A stretch of DNA of 60,805 bases from Allobosea thiooxidans. GTDB taxonomy: Bacteria; Pseudomonadota; Alphaproteobacteria; Rhizobiales; Beijerinckiaceae. The position numbers were made by a program, and so were the translations under genes. The stretch is from the NCBI RefSeq assembly GCF_900168195.1, contig NZ_FUYX01000021.1:1-60805 (forward strand), in the 5' to 3' direction. Positions 34,907 to 43,335 of the stretch are shown in pieces. The stretch's first letter is position 1. The number at the start of each line of letters is the position of its first letter. Below the pieces are notes generated by a model. The model was not told the DNA's origin, ran no database searches, and saw only the letters and a list, made by a program, of their open reading frames with translations.

Positions 34907-37282
34907 ATGTTCACAACCGAGCCGGCAGCAAGCGAAGGAGAGGCGGCGCCCGAGCGCGCCGATCGTCCCGCCGCGCCCGCTCCCGCCGGATTCGCGCGCC
35001 TCGCCGATCCGGCCTGGGTCGTGGCGACGCTGTGGGGGCGGCGCGGGCTGATCCTGCTGATGGCGCTGGCCGGCTTCTGCCTGGCGCTGCTCGCCAGCCT
35101 GTTCATCGCGCCCAAATACGTCTCGACGGCGCAGCTCTTCATCGATCCGCGCGATCTGCGCGTGCTGCAGAACGATGTTTCGCCCAACACCGTCGGCAGC
35201 GACCCGACCTCGATCACCAGCTATCTGGAAAGCCAGGCGCGGGTGATCGCCTCCGACAGCATCAAGACGCGCGTGGTCGAGCGGCTCGACCTCGACAAGG
35301 ACCCCGATTTCGGCGGCGCGAGCAGGGGCGGCCTGCTCTCCTTCCTGTCCGGCAGCGACGCCACCGGCACGTCAGCGAAGGCCATGGCCTATGCGCTGGT
35401 GGCGCTCGACCGGAACGTCAGGGTGCATCGCGGCGAGCGCACCTTCGTGATCGACATCACGGCTACCGCGCAGGATCCGGGCAAGGCCGCGCGGATCGCC
35501 AATGCGCTGGCCGAGGCCTATCTCGAGGATCAGACGGCCGTGCGGGCCGAAGCCGCTCAGCGCGCCACCGCCGCCTTGACCGGGCGCCTCGAGGAGCTGC
35601 GCAACCGGCTGCGTCTCGCCGAGGAGAAGGCGCAGAAATACCGCGAGGCCAACAACATCGTCGGCATCAGCGGCAAGTCGCTCGGCGAGGAACAGCTCGC
35701 GCTCAACGCGGCCCAGCTCGTCGCCGCCCGCACCCGCGCCACCGAAGCCAAGGCGAAACTCGACCAGATCGCTGCGACCCGCGCCTCCAGCATCGAGGCC
35801 GGCGCCATCCCGGAGGCCGTCGCCTCCAACACCATGACCGCACTGCGGGCGCAGCTCGGCGCCGCCCTGGCCAAGGAGGCCGATCTCGTCGCTTCGCTCG
35901 GTGCGCGCCATCCCGCCCTGACGGCGGCGCAATCGCAGGTGCGCGATGCCCGGCGCCAGATTACCGAGGAGCTCGGCCGCATCGCCCGTTCCGCCAAGGC
36001 GGAATACGACCGAGCCAACGAGGCCGAGCGCCAGCTCGCCCGCCGCGTCGACCAGCTCACGGCGGCGCAGCATGCCGAGGGCCGCGCCTCGGTCCAGCTG
36101 CGCGAGCTGGAGCGCGAGGTCGAATCCTCACGCGCCGTCTACGACGCCTTCCTGCGCCGGGCCCGCGAGACCGGCGAGCTCGGCGGCATCGACACGACCA
36201 ATGCCCGCATCATCAGCCCCGCCATGCCGCCGCTCGAGAAGAGCGGGGTCAGCTGGCGGGCGCTTGCGCTGCTCGGAGGCTTCGGCGGCGCTGCCGCGGG
36301 GGCAGCCCTGGCGCTCGGGCTCGCACTCTTTCCCATTCCACTCCGGCCAACGGGCGCGGCGACGATGCTGGCGCGCCGGCCGTTCTGGCGCCGGGCGCCG
36401 CAGCCGGCCCCTGAAGCCGAAACGGCGACAGCGCAGCCGCCGGCTCTGCCTCTCGCCGTAGCCCCGGTCGAGCCGCCTGTGCCTCCGACCCCACCGGTCG
36501 AGAAGGGTGGCAGCCGCGGCTGGCGCCGGCTGGTCGCGATCCCGGGCGGACAGGCCCCTCGCGCGGCAGAGGCGGCGCCGGCCGTTTCGGTGCCGCTGCT
36601 CGGTTCGGTCCCGGCGGTGCGCCATCGCCGCTGGCGCCGCGAAATCGCCGACGCTCGCTCGGTCTTCCAGTCGAAGGCCCATCTCGTCGACGTCATCGAC
36701 AAGCCGCAATCCGGCTTCGCAAGGGCGGTGGCGGAGATCCGCAGCGAGCTCGCCGGTGTGGCGCAGGGGGAAACCCGGCGGCGCATCCTCGTGCTCGGCC
36801 AGCGCCCGCAATCGGGCGCGACCACGCTTGCCCTCAACCTGGCGCTCGATGCCGCCCGGTCCGGCCTACCGGCGCTGCTCGTCGACGCCGGCGACGGAAC
36901 GCTTGGGCTGACCCGCGTCTTCGCATCCGAAGCTCCGGCCGGGCTCGGCGAGGTCCTGGGCGGCACCCTCTCGCTGGCGCGGGCCGTCCTCAAGGATGAG
37001 GGCACCGGCCTCGCCTTCCTGCCGCGCACCTCCGGTGAGGCCTCGGCGGATTCTGCGATTCAGGCCGCCCTGTTCGCGGGCCCGCGCCGCTTCGGCCCCG
37101 TGATCGTCGATGGGGGCAGCCTGCCGCCCAACGGGCTGACGCGGCATTTCGCCGAAGCGGTGGACGATATCGTGCTGGTGGTCGGCGAAGCCCGGCGCGG
37201 CAAGGCCGATCTCGAGCGCTTGCAGGCGGAGCTGGGGCCGCACGCCGCCAAGCTGCGCGGCCTCGTCGTCAACGCGAGCTGA
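34907..37282 (+). CDS. Polysaccharide chain-length/co-polymerase protein with degenerate BY-kinase domain (Wzz/ExoP/GumC type)
   Basis: 791-residue inner-membrane protein. A Wzz domain begins with a membrane helix near residues 45-65, followed by a periplasmic helical region (about 200-400) with coiled-coil character (ELRNRLRLAEEKAQKYREA) and a second helix near 445-470. After a Pro-rich linker, a C-terminal ParA-like domain shows RILVLGQRPQSGATTLALNLA: the Walker A lysine is missing (SGATT, not GKS/T). Walker A' (LLVDAGDG) is present and Walker B reads VIVDGGSLPP. No C-terminal tyrosine cluster is seen, so kinase activity is doubtful. GTG 34892 is an alternative start. Confidence 0.87.
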   Translation: MFTTEPAASEGEAAPERADRPAAPAPAGFARLADPAWVVATLWGRRGLILLMALAGFCLALLASLFIAPKYVSTAQLFIDPRDLRVLQNDVSPNTVGSDPTSITSYLESQARVIASDSIKTRVVERLDLDKDPDFGGASRGGLLSFLSGSDATGTSAKAMAYALVALDRNVRVHRGERTFVIDITATAQDPGKAARIANALAEAYLEDQTAVRAEAAQRATAALTGRLEELRNRLRLAEEKAQKYREANNIVGISGKSLGEEQLALNAAQLVAARTRATEAKAKLDQIAATRASSIEAGAIPEAVASNTMTALRAQLGAALAKEADLVASLGARHPALTAAQSQVRDARRQITEELGRIARSAKAEYDRANEAERQLARRVDQLTAAQHAEGRASVQLRELEREVESSRAVYDAFLRRARETGELGGIDTTNARIISPAMPPLEKSGVSWRALALLGGFGGAAAGAALALGLALFPIPLRPTGAATMLARRPFWRRAPQPAPEAETATAQPPALPLAVAPVEPPVPPTPPVEKGGSRGWRRLVAIPGGQAPRAAEAAPAVSVPLLGSVPAVRHRRWRREIADARSVFQSKAHLVDVIDKPQSGFARAVAEIRSELAGVAQGETRRRILVLGQRPQSGATTLALNLALDAARSGLPALLVDAGDGTLGLTRVFASEAPAGLGEVLGGTLSLARAVLKDEGTGLAFLPRTSGEASADSAIQAALFAGPRRFGPVIVDGGSLPPNGLTRHFAEAVDDIVLVVGEARRGKADLERLQAELGPHAAKLRGLVVNAS

Positions 37283-37284
37283 GC

Positions 37285-38337
37285 CTAGTTCTTCTCAGGC
37301 TTGCGGTACTGTTCGTTCGCGACGCCGAATTCCGACATCAGCCGGCCGAGCGCGACCTTGGCATGGTAGAGGCCGATCAGGCCGGAGCGGGTCCGCAGGC
37401 CGAGCACGACGCCGCGCGGTAGCGAGGCGGCGAGCAGGGCGAGCGACTTCGCCAGCACCCGCAGCCGTCCTGACAGGCCGGGAGATTGCCGCCGCTCGAT
37501 CATCGCCGAGATCGCGCCGTTGCGCAGTCCGCGCGCGGCGATCCAGCCGAATTCGCTGCGGCGGGCGGGCATGGTCTCGCGCTGCGCCGCCTCCTGCACC
37601 CACCAGAAGCGGAAGCCGGCCGCCCTGGCGCGTGTGAAGAAATCGGTGTCGCCGCCGCCGGTGAAGTCGAATCTCTCGTCGAGGAAGGGGAAGCCGAGCC
37701 GCTCCAGCACCTCGCGCCGGATCAGGTAGTTGGCGCTGGAATAGAGCATCGGGACCGGCCCCGAGCGGTCGTAATGCGAGCGGAAGACGGGATGCGCGGC
37801 AAGCCAGGCCCGTTCAGGATCGGCGAAGACCGGCGTGACCGAGCCGCCGAACAGCTCGGCCGGAGCGGAGGCGGCAGCCTTCAGGAAGGCGTCGAGCCAG
37901 CCCGGCTCGGCCTCCTCGTCGTCATCGATGCCCAAGACTTGCCGCAGGGCGGGAAAGCGCGTCAGCGCGCAACGCCATGCGGCGTTATAGGCCTTGCAGT
38001 TGCCCTGGCGCGGTTCGACGATCACGAAGCCCTTGAAGAGCCCGGCCGCGAGCAGAGCGCTGGCGCGGATGGCGCCCGCCCGCTCGAGGCCCTCATTCTC
38101 GACGACGATCACCGCGATATCATGCCCGCCCTGCTGGTGGGCCAGCGATCGCAGGGTGGCCTCGAGCATGTCCGGCCGCCTGAACGTCGGCACGCAGACC
38201 ACGCTCGCGATGCCCGCGAGCGCCGCGGGCGGCGATTGCGCGATCACCTCGAAGCTTTCCGGCGTGCCGAAGCGCAGCGCGCATTTGCCCTGCTCGCCCG
38301 CTTTCGCTCGTTCGCCCGTATCGTCGGCCGTCATCAT
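37285..38337 (-). CDS. Family 2 glycosyltransferase
   Basis: 350-residue GT-A enzyme. The domain starts at about residue 45 with VVCVPTFRRPDMLEATLRSL, has the metal-binding acidic cluster in LGIDDDEEAEPGWLDAF near residue 145, and the GGGDTDFFTRARAAGFRFWW acceptor/catalytic segment near 245-265. The first 40 residues are hydrophilic and not conserved. A hydrophobic stretch near the C-terminus (LALLAASLPRGVVLGL) suggests membrane association. It converges on the chain-length gene, with only two bases between the two genes. Sugar specificity unknown. Confidence 0.87.
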   Translation of the reverse strand: MMTADDTGERAKAGEQGKCALRFGTPESFEVIAQSPPAALAGIASVVCVPTFRRPDMLEATLRSLAHQQGGHDIAVIVVENEGLERAGAIRASALLAAGLFKGFVIVEPRQGNCKAYNAAWRCALTRFPALRQVLGIDDDEEAEPGWLDAFLKAAASAPAELFGGSVTPVFADPERAWLAAHPVFRSHYDRSGPVPMLYSSANYLIRREVLERLGFPFLDERFDFTGGGDTDFFTRARAAGFRFWWVQEAAQRETMPARRSEFGWIAARGLRNGAISAMIERRQSPGLSGRLRVLAKSLALLAASLPRGVVLGLRTRSGLIGLYHAKVALGRLMSEFGVANEQYRKPEKN

Positions 38338-38446
38338 GGCCCGGAGGCTAGATGCTTGCGGCTTAAGGTTCGGTGTTCGCGCCGGCTGCGAGTGCCCGGA
38401 GCCGGCGTTGAGCATAGTTGGCGACGGCGCTTGACCCGCCGCGGCA

Positions 38447-39655
38447 ATGAGGGGACTGAGAGGCATCGACCGACGAGTCCTGTCCTTGCGCCTCGCCTTC
38501 CTGACCTCGCTCATCCCCGTTGCCCGACCGGATACCGGTTTCGAGATCGCCAATGCCGCGATCCTCACGACCTTGCGCGATGCCGGGCACGATGTCACGG
38601 TGATCGGCTTCCTGCGTCCGGGCGAGCAGCCGGCGGACCCGCAGGGCGCTGTCGTCGTCGCGCAGGTTGATATCGAGAATGCCGCCGTCTCGCGCGGGAC
38701 CAAGCTGCGCTGGCTGGCGGCGGCCTTCCGTTCCGGCCTGCCCGTCGCCTGCGCCAAGCTGCGCTCTCCCGGTGCCGCCGGATTGATCGAGGCCGTGCGG
38801 ACGCACGGCCCCTTCGACGCCATCGTTCTGAACTCGGTGCTGTTGCCGGGGGCCTTCCCCGAGCTGCTGCAGCTCGCGCCCTGCATCCTGGTCGAGCACA
38901 ATATCGAATATGTCTCGGCCCGGCAGAATGCCGAGCGGGCCGAAAACCCGGTCATGCGTCGGCTCTATGCGCGCGAGGCGCGGCTGCTCGAAGCGATCGA
39001 GCGCCGGCTCTGGCGCGAGGCGCGCTTCATCTGGACGCTGGCCGAGGAAGACCGCAAGGCCCTCGGTTCGGAGTATCGGGACAAGTCGAGCGCGCTGCCC
39101 CTGCTCGGCGGCGAGCCGGCCGATGCCGGGGCAGGGATGCCGGACGAGGCAGCCGCCTTCGATATCGGCCTGATCGGCACCTGGACCTGGGAACCCAACC
39201 GGGTCGGGCTGGAGTGGTTCCTGCGCGAGGTCTGCCCGCTGCTGCCGGACGATCTGCGCATCGCCGTGGCCGGTCGCGTGCCGCCGGAACTGCGCACGCC
39301 GCTCAATGTCACGCTGGTAGGCCGCGTGCCGGGCGCAGCCGCCTTCCTGCGCTCCTGCCGCATCGTCGCGCTGGCGAGCCGGGCGGGAACCGGCGTCCAG
39401 CTCAAGACGATCGAGGCCATGCAGCTCGGCCTCCCGGCCGTGGCGACCCCGCTCTCCTGCCGCGGCTTCAGCGAACTGCCGGCGAATTTCACCCTGGCGG
39501 ACTCGCCGCAGGATTTCGCCGCGGCGCTGGTCTCGCGCCTTGCCGCGATCGGCCCTCGGGATCGGCAGCGCATCGACGGAACTGCTTTCCTGGCAGGGCA
39601 GCGCGCGGCGCTGTCGGACGGCATCGCACGCGGGCTCGCCGCCACGGCCGGCTGA
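38447..39655 (+). CDS. GT4-like glycosyltransferase
   Basis: 402-residue GT-B glycosyltransferase. N-terminal Rossmann half: LAFLTSLIPVARPDTGFEIAN, and ILVEHNIEYVSARQNAERAEN near residue 150. C-terminal half: LIGTWTWEPNRVGLEWFL, AGRVPPEL and the donor-site SRAGTGVQLKTIEAMQLGLP near residue 310-330, where the conserved EX7E-type region reads with E at the helix. ATG 38447 adds about 13 residues before the first strand. It diverges from the GT2 gene (109-bp gap) and is the last clear member of the polysaccharide region. Confidence 0.85.
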   Translation: MRGLRGIDRRVLSLRLAFLTSLIPVARPDTGFEIANAAILTTLRDAGHDVTVIGFLRPGEQPADPQGAVVVAQVDIENAAVSRGTKLRWLAAAFRSGLPVACAKLRSPGAAGLIEAVRTHGPFDAIVLNSVLLPGAFPELLQLAPCILVEHNIEYVSARQNAERAENPVMRRLYAREARLLEAIERRLWREARFIWTLAEEDRKALGSEYRDKSSALPLLGGEPADAGAGMPDEAAAFDIGLIGTWTWEPNRVGLEWFLREVCPLLPDDLRIAVAGRVPPELRTPLNVTLVGRVPGAAAFLRSCRIVALASRAGTGVQLKTIEAMQLGLPAVATPLSCRGFSELPANFTLADSPQDFAAALVSRLAAIGPRDRQRIDGTAFLAGQRAALSDGIARGLAATAG

Positions 39656-39662
39656 GACGGCG

Positions 39663-40781
39663 CTATTCCGCCGGTGCGGCTTTGTCGCATCGGCGGCCGA
39701 TCAGGCCGAAGATCGGCCCGGCCGAGACCATCACCAGGAAGACGCGGATGATGTGGTGCGCCGCGACGAACGCGACCTCGGTGTGCAGCGCCAGCGCGAT
39801 CAGGCTCATCTCGGCGAGACCGCCCGGCGAATAGGCGAGGATCAGCGGTACATGGCCGTGGACCGAGACGAGGGCGACCAGCCAGGCGAAGCTCAGCGTC
39901 AGGGCGAGCAGGATCGCGGTCGAGCCGACCGAGAGCAGCAGCACGCGCAGGATGATGCGCGGCGGCGTGCCGACGAAGCGGCAGCCGATGGTGACGCCGA
40001 GGACGAGCTGGGCCGCATTGACGATCTCGGCCGGCGGCACGGCCGCGCTCAGGCCGGTGACATGGACGACGGCGCTGACCAGCATCGGGCCGAGCAGGTA
40101 CTTCGCCGGCAGCCTGAGCCAATGGCCGGCGATCACGCCGAGAATGCCGCAGCCGATCAGCCAGAGTTCGGAGCCGAGCGGCGTCTGCGCCAGCGAAGGG
40201 CCGGCGACCCGGCCGCCGCCCAGGGAAACACCGCCGATCCATTGCACCAGGAAGGGCAGCGTCATCACCACCAGCAGGATGCGGGCGGAATGGATCAGGG
40301 CGATGATGCGGGCGTCCCCGCCCTTCTCCTCGCCGAGCGTCACCATCTCGACGAGCCCGCCCGGCATGCCGGAGAAGAAGGCGGTTACCGGGTCGAAGCC
40401 GGCGACGCGCCGGAAATAGCCGACGCAGCATAGCCCGCAGGCGACCATGAACAGCACGAGGCCGCCCAATGTCGGCAGCCAGTTCGGCAGCTGCGTCACG
40501 ACCTCCGGCTTGAAGGAGGCGCCGAGCATCACGCCGATCACCGCCGTCATCGGCGGGCGGATCACCGGCGGCGCCGCGACCGGGAGCCGGATCAGGGCGG
40601 CCGCCGTGCAGAACACCATCGAGCCCAGCATCCAGGGCAGCGGCAGCCGCGCCTGCACGAACAGCCAGCCGCCGAGCCCGCCCAGCACCAGCGCCAGCGC
40701 GAAGCGCCGATAGGGGAAGCGGCTGGGCGCCAGCGCCCTTATCCCGTTCGTGAAATCCTCGAGCAGAACCCTCACGCGCAT
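39663..40781 (-). CDS. AbrB-family (ammonia monooxygenase-like) membrane protein
   Basis: 372-residue integral membrane protein with about ten helices in two repeated halves, as in AbrB (PF05145) proteins. Signature segments are LPLPWMLGSMVFCTAAALI and later LPAKYLLGPMLVSAVVHVTG (the repeat), and FFSGMPGGLVEMVTLGEEKGGD paralleled by LAYSPGGLAEMSLIALAL. Despite the historical name it is not an ammonia monooxygenase; the function is not established. ATG 40781 fits. It converges on the GT4 gene with seven bases between stops. Confidence 0.87.
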   Translation of the reverse strand: MRVRVLLEDFTNGIRALAPSRFPYRRFALALVLGGLGGWLFVQARLPLPWMLGSMVFCTAAALIRLPVAAPPVIRPPMTAVIGVMLGASFKPEVVTQLPNWLPTLGGLVLFMVACGLCCVGYFRRVAGFDPVTAFFSGMPGGLVEMVTLGEEKGGDARIIALIHSARILLVVMTLPFLVQWIGGVSLGGGRVAGPSLAQTPLGSELWLIGCGILGVIAGHWLRLPAKYLLGPMLVSAVVHVTGLSAAVPPAEIVNAAQLVLGVTIGCRFVGTPPRIILRVLLLSVGSTAILLALTLSFAWLVALVSVHGHVPLILAYSPGGLAEMSLIALALHTEVAFVAAHHIIRVFLVMVSAGPIFGLIGRRCDKAAPAE

Positions 40782-41025
40782 GCTCCGCGGCGTCGAATCG
40801 AAAGCCCGCGGGGCCCCGCGCGCCAGCGTTTTCTTTCCGTCCTCCTAGAGCGCGAACGCCTCGTTGCCCAGCCCGTGCGAGGTATGGCGACCCTGCAGCC
40901 GCGCCATCGGCACAACTCGGTCATGTGCCTTTCTCATTGGCCGAAATGACACGGTTCATCAATGATTTGCGGCAAAGGGGAAATGCGGGTGCCGGTCTTG
41001 CGGCTGTGCCCCGGCTCGAGGGGCT

Positions 41026-42114
41026 ATGGACGAGGAGCGGCAGACCGGTCGGCTGAGCCGGGCGGATCGGGAAGGTGGGGCTCCTGCCTGGCAGGAGCCG
41101 GCCGTGCCGTCCCCTTCCCGCGGGCTCGGGCCGGGGGAAGCCCCCCTCCCGATCGTCCTCTCCGCGGCGCCGGACACCGCGGCCGCGGGCGTCGGCGGCT
41201 GGTTCGCCCATCGGCGGCGCCGGCTGCGGCATTGGTGGCGTGGCGCGAGCCCGAACCTGCGCGGCTCGGTCTTCATGCTCTCCTCACTGCTCGTCTATGC
41301 GGTGATGGTCGCCGGCATCAAGCATGTCGGCCAGGCGGTTCCGCTGGTGCAGATCCTGCTGATCCGGCAGGTGATCATGACCGCGATCCTGCTCGTCTTC
41401 GCCGCCGGCAGCTTGCGGCGGGCGCTGCACACGGATCGTCTCGGCCTGCAGGTCTTCCGCAGCGTGTTCACGCTGCTCTCGATGCTTTGCGGCTTCACCG
41501 CCGTGGTCAAGATACCGCTGGCCCAGGCGACCGCGATCGGCTTCAGCCAGGTCCTCTTCGTCACCATTGCGGCGGTTCTCGTGCTGAAGGAGACGGTCGA
41601 TGGCCGCCGCTGGGCCGCGACCATCATCGGCTTCATCGGCGTGCTGATCATGCTGCGCCCTGGCACCGACGGCCTCGATATCTATGCGCTGCTCTCCGTC
41701 GCCGGCGCGATCTTCGGCGCCGGCATCACCGTCAGCGTGCGCAAGCTCGCTGCGAGCGAGCGCACCGACACCATCCTGCTCTACCAGGGCATCGTGCTCA
41801 TCCTGCTGCTCGTCGTGCCGGGCCTGCTCTGGTGGCAGCCGCCGACGCCGAACCAGTGGTTCTGGCTCGTCACGCTCAGCCTGTTCGGCACCGCCGGGCA
41901 GTGGCTCATCACCCGCGCCTATCAGGTCGGCGAGGCGGCGGCCCTCGCCCCGCTCGATTTCAGCCGCCTCCTGCTGGCGAGCTTCACCGGCTTCGTCTTC
42001 TTCGCCGAGATTCCGGTGCTGACCACCTGGATCGGCGCGGCCATCGTGATCGGGGCGACGCTCTACACCATCCGCAAGAACGCGCGTGTGGCGTCGTCGC
42101 CGGCTTCGGCCTGA
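41026..42114 (+). CDS. EamA/DMT-family transporter with long hydrophilic N-terminus
   Basis: 362-residue inner-membrane protein with ten hydrophobic helices from about residue 80, in two EamA repeats (LVQILLIRQVIMTAILLVFA; then the LGTAGQWLIT-type second half, GEAAALAPLDFSRLLLASF). The first 75 residues are Pro/Gly/Arg-rich and unlike the family; within their DNA lies a perfect 10-bp inverted repeat (41079-41099). Start 41026 has GAGGGG just upstream, but a start nearer residue 70 cannot be excluded. Substrate unknown (metabolite exporter or permease). Confidence 0.85.
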   Translation: MDEERQTGRLSRADREGGAPAWQEPAVPSPSRGLGPGEAPLPIVLSAAPDTAAAGVGGWFAHRRRRLRHWWRGASPNLRGSVFMLSSLLVYAVMVAGIKHVGQAVPLVQILLIRQVIMTAILLVFAAGSLRRALHTDRLGLQVFRSVFTLLSMLCGFTAVVKIPLAQATAIGFSQVLFVTIAAVLVLKETVDGRRWAATIIGFIGVLIMLRPGTDGLDIYALLSVAGAIFGAGITVSVRKLAASERTDTILLYQGIVLILLLVVPGLLWWQPPTPNQWFWLVTLSLFGTAGQWLITRAYQVGEAAALAPLDFSRLLLASFTGFVFFAEIPVLTTWIGAAIVIGATLYTIRKNARVASSPASA

Positions 42115-42254
42115 GCGGGCCCCGCCCGCGGGATTGCATCGGTGGCCGCCGGGGCGCTATGAATCGGCGCACGCCTCTCCCGCGTGCGCCGCCCCGCTTC
42201 GACCGGGGCGCTTCGGCCGCCCAGCCGGCCGGACCGACACCCAGAGGCCAGATC

Positions 42255-43298
42255 ATGCGCATCGAAAACGACCCGAAGCTCGACTTCCGCGACGTCCTGA
42301 TTCGCCCCAAGCGGTCGACGCTCGGCAGCCGCGCCCATGTCGACGTCGAGCGCAGCTTCCACTTCCCCCACACCGGCAAGGAGTGGAAGGGCTTTCCGCT
42401 GATCGCTGCCAATATGGACGTGGTCGGGACGATGGCGATGGCGCGCGCGCTCCTGAAGCACGGCGCCATGGTCGCGTTGCACAAGCATTACAGTGCCGAG
42501 GAGCTGATCGCCTTCTTCCGCGAGCCGGGCTCGGCCAACGCCTTCTATTCGCTCGGCACGACCGAGTCCGACCATGACAAGCTCAAGGCGGTCCATGCCC
42601 AGTCGCCGATCGGCAAGATCTGCCTCGACGTCGCCAATGGCTACACCGAGAAGTTCGTCGATACGGTCAAGGCGACCCGCGCCGCCTTCCCGGATGCGGC
42701 GATCATGGCCGGCAACGTCGTCACCGGCGACATGACCGAGGCGCTGCTGCTGGCCGGGGCCGACATCGTCAAGGTCGGCATCGGCCCGGGCTCGGTCTGC
42801 ACCACCCGCAAGATGACCGGCGTCGGCTATCCGCAGCTCTCGGCGATCATCGAATGCTCGGACGCCGCCCATGGGCTCAAGGGACTGGTCTGCGGCGATG
42901 GCGGGCTGACCGTGCCGGGCGACGTCGCCAAGGCCTTCGGCGGCGGCTCCGATTTCGTGATGATGGGCGGCATGCTCGCCGGCCACGACGAATGCGAGGG
43001 TGAGATCCGCTACGAGGAGCGCGACGGCGAGAAGGTGGCGGTCGCCATGACCTTCTACGGCATGTCCTCCGACACGGCGATGAACAAGTACTCCGGCGGC
43101 GTCGCCAAATACCGTGCCTCGGAGGGCAAGACCGTCGAGGTGCCCTATCGCGGTCCGGTCGAGGCCACGATGCAGGAGATCATGGGCGGCGTGCGCTCGG
43201 CGATGACCTATATCGGCGCGGTGCGCCTGAAGGAGATGTCGAAGCGCACCACCTTCATCATGGTCGGCGCCCAGCTCAACACGGTGTTCGGCAACTGA
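42255..43298 (+). CDS. guaC: GMP reductase
   Basis: NADPH-dependent deamination of GMP to IMP, purine salvage. The 347-residue protein equals E. coli GuaC in length, starts MRIENDPKLDFRDVLIRPKR, and has the catalytic cysteine C182 in GIGPGSVCTTR. The flap and dinucleotide segments (FYGMSSDTAMNKY, EGKTVEVPYRGPVEA) are those of GuaC rather than of IMP dehydrogenase, and no CBS domains are present. The gene stands alone: 140 bp after the EamA gene, convergent with the MFS gene. Confidence 0.96.
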   Translation: MRIENDPKLDFRDVLIRPKRSTLGSRAHVDVERSFHFPHTGKEWKGFPLIAANMDVVGTMAMARALLKHGAMVALHKHYSAEELIAFFREPGSANAFYSLGTTESDHDKLKAVHAQSPIGKICLDVANGYTEKFVDTVKATRAAFPDAAIMAGNVVTGDMTEALLLAGADIVKVGIGPGSVCTTRKMTGVGYPQLSAIIECSDAAHGLKGLVCGDGGLTVPGDVAKAFGGGSDFVMMGGMLAGHDECEGEIRYEERDGEKVAVAMTFYGMSSDTAMNKYSGGVAKYRASEGKTVEVPYRGPVEATMQEIMGGVRSAMTYIGAVRLKEMSKRTTFIMVGAQLNTVFGN

Positions 43299-43307
43299 TC
43301 CGACCGG

Positions 43308-43335
43308 GCCCGTGCCGGCTCAGGCCGGCACGGGC
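43308..43335. terminator. 12-bp GC-rich hairpin between guaC and the MFS gene
   Basis: Perfect arms 43308-43319 and 43324-43335 with loop TCAG. The loop holds the first bases of the MFS stop codon (minus strand). There is no T-run on either side, so it may be a transcript-stabilising hairpin or a weak bidirectional terminator. Confidence 0.5.

Noticed and set aside
40807..40820. 14-bp palindrome upstream of the AbrB-like gene
   Set aside because: Pure GC self-complementary string (CGCGGGGCCCCGCG) is easily produced by composition; no promoter or gene context supports an operator.
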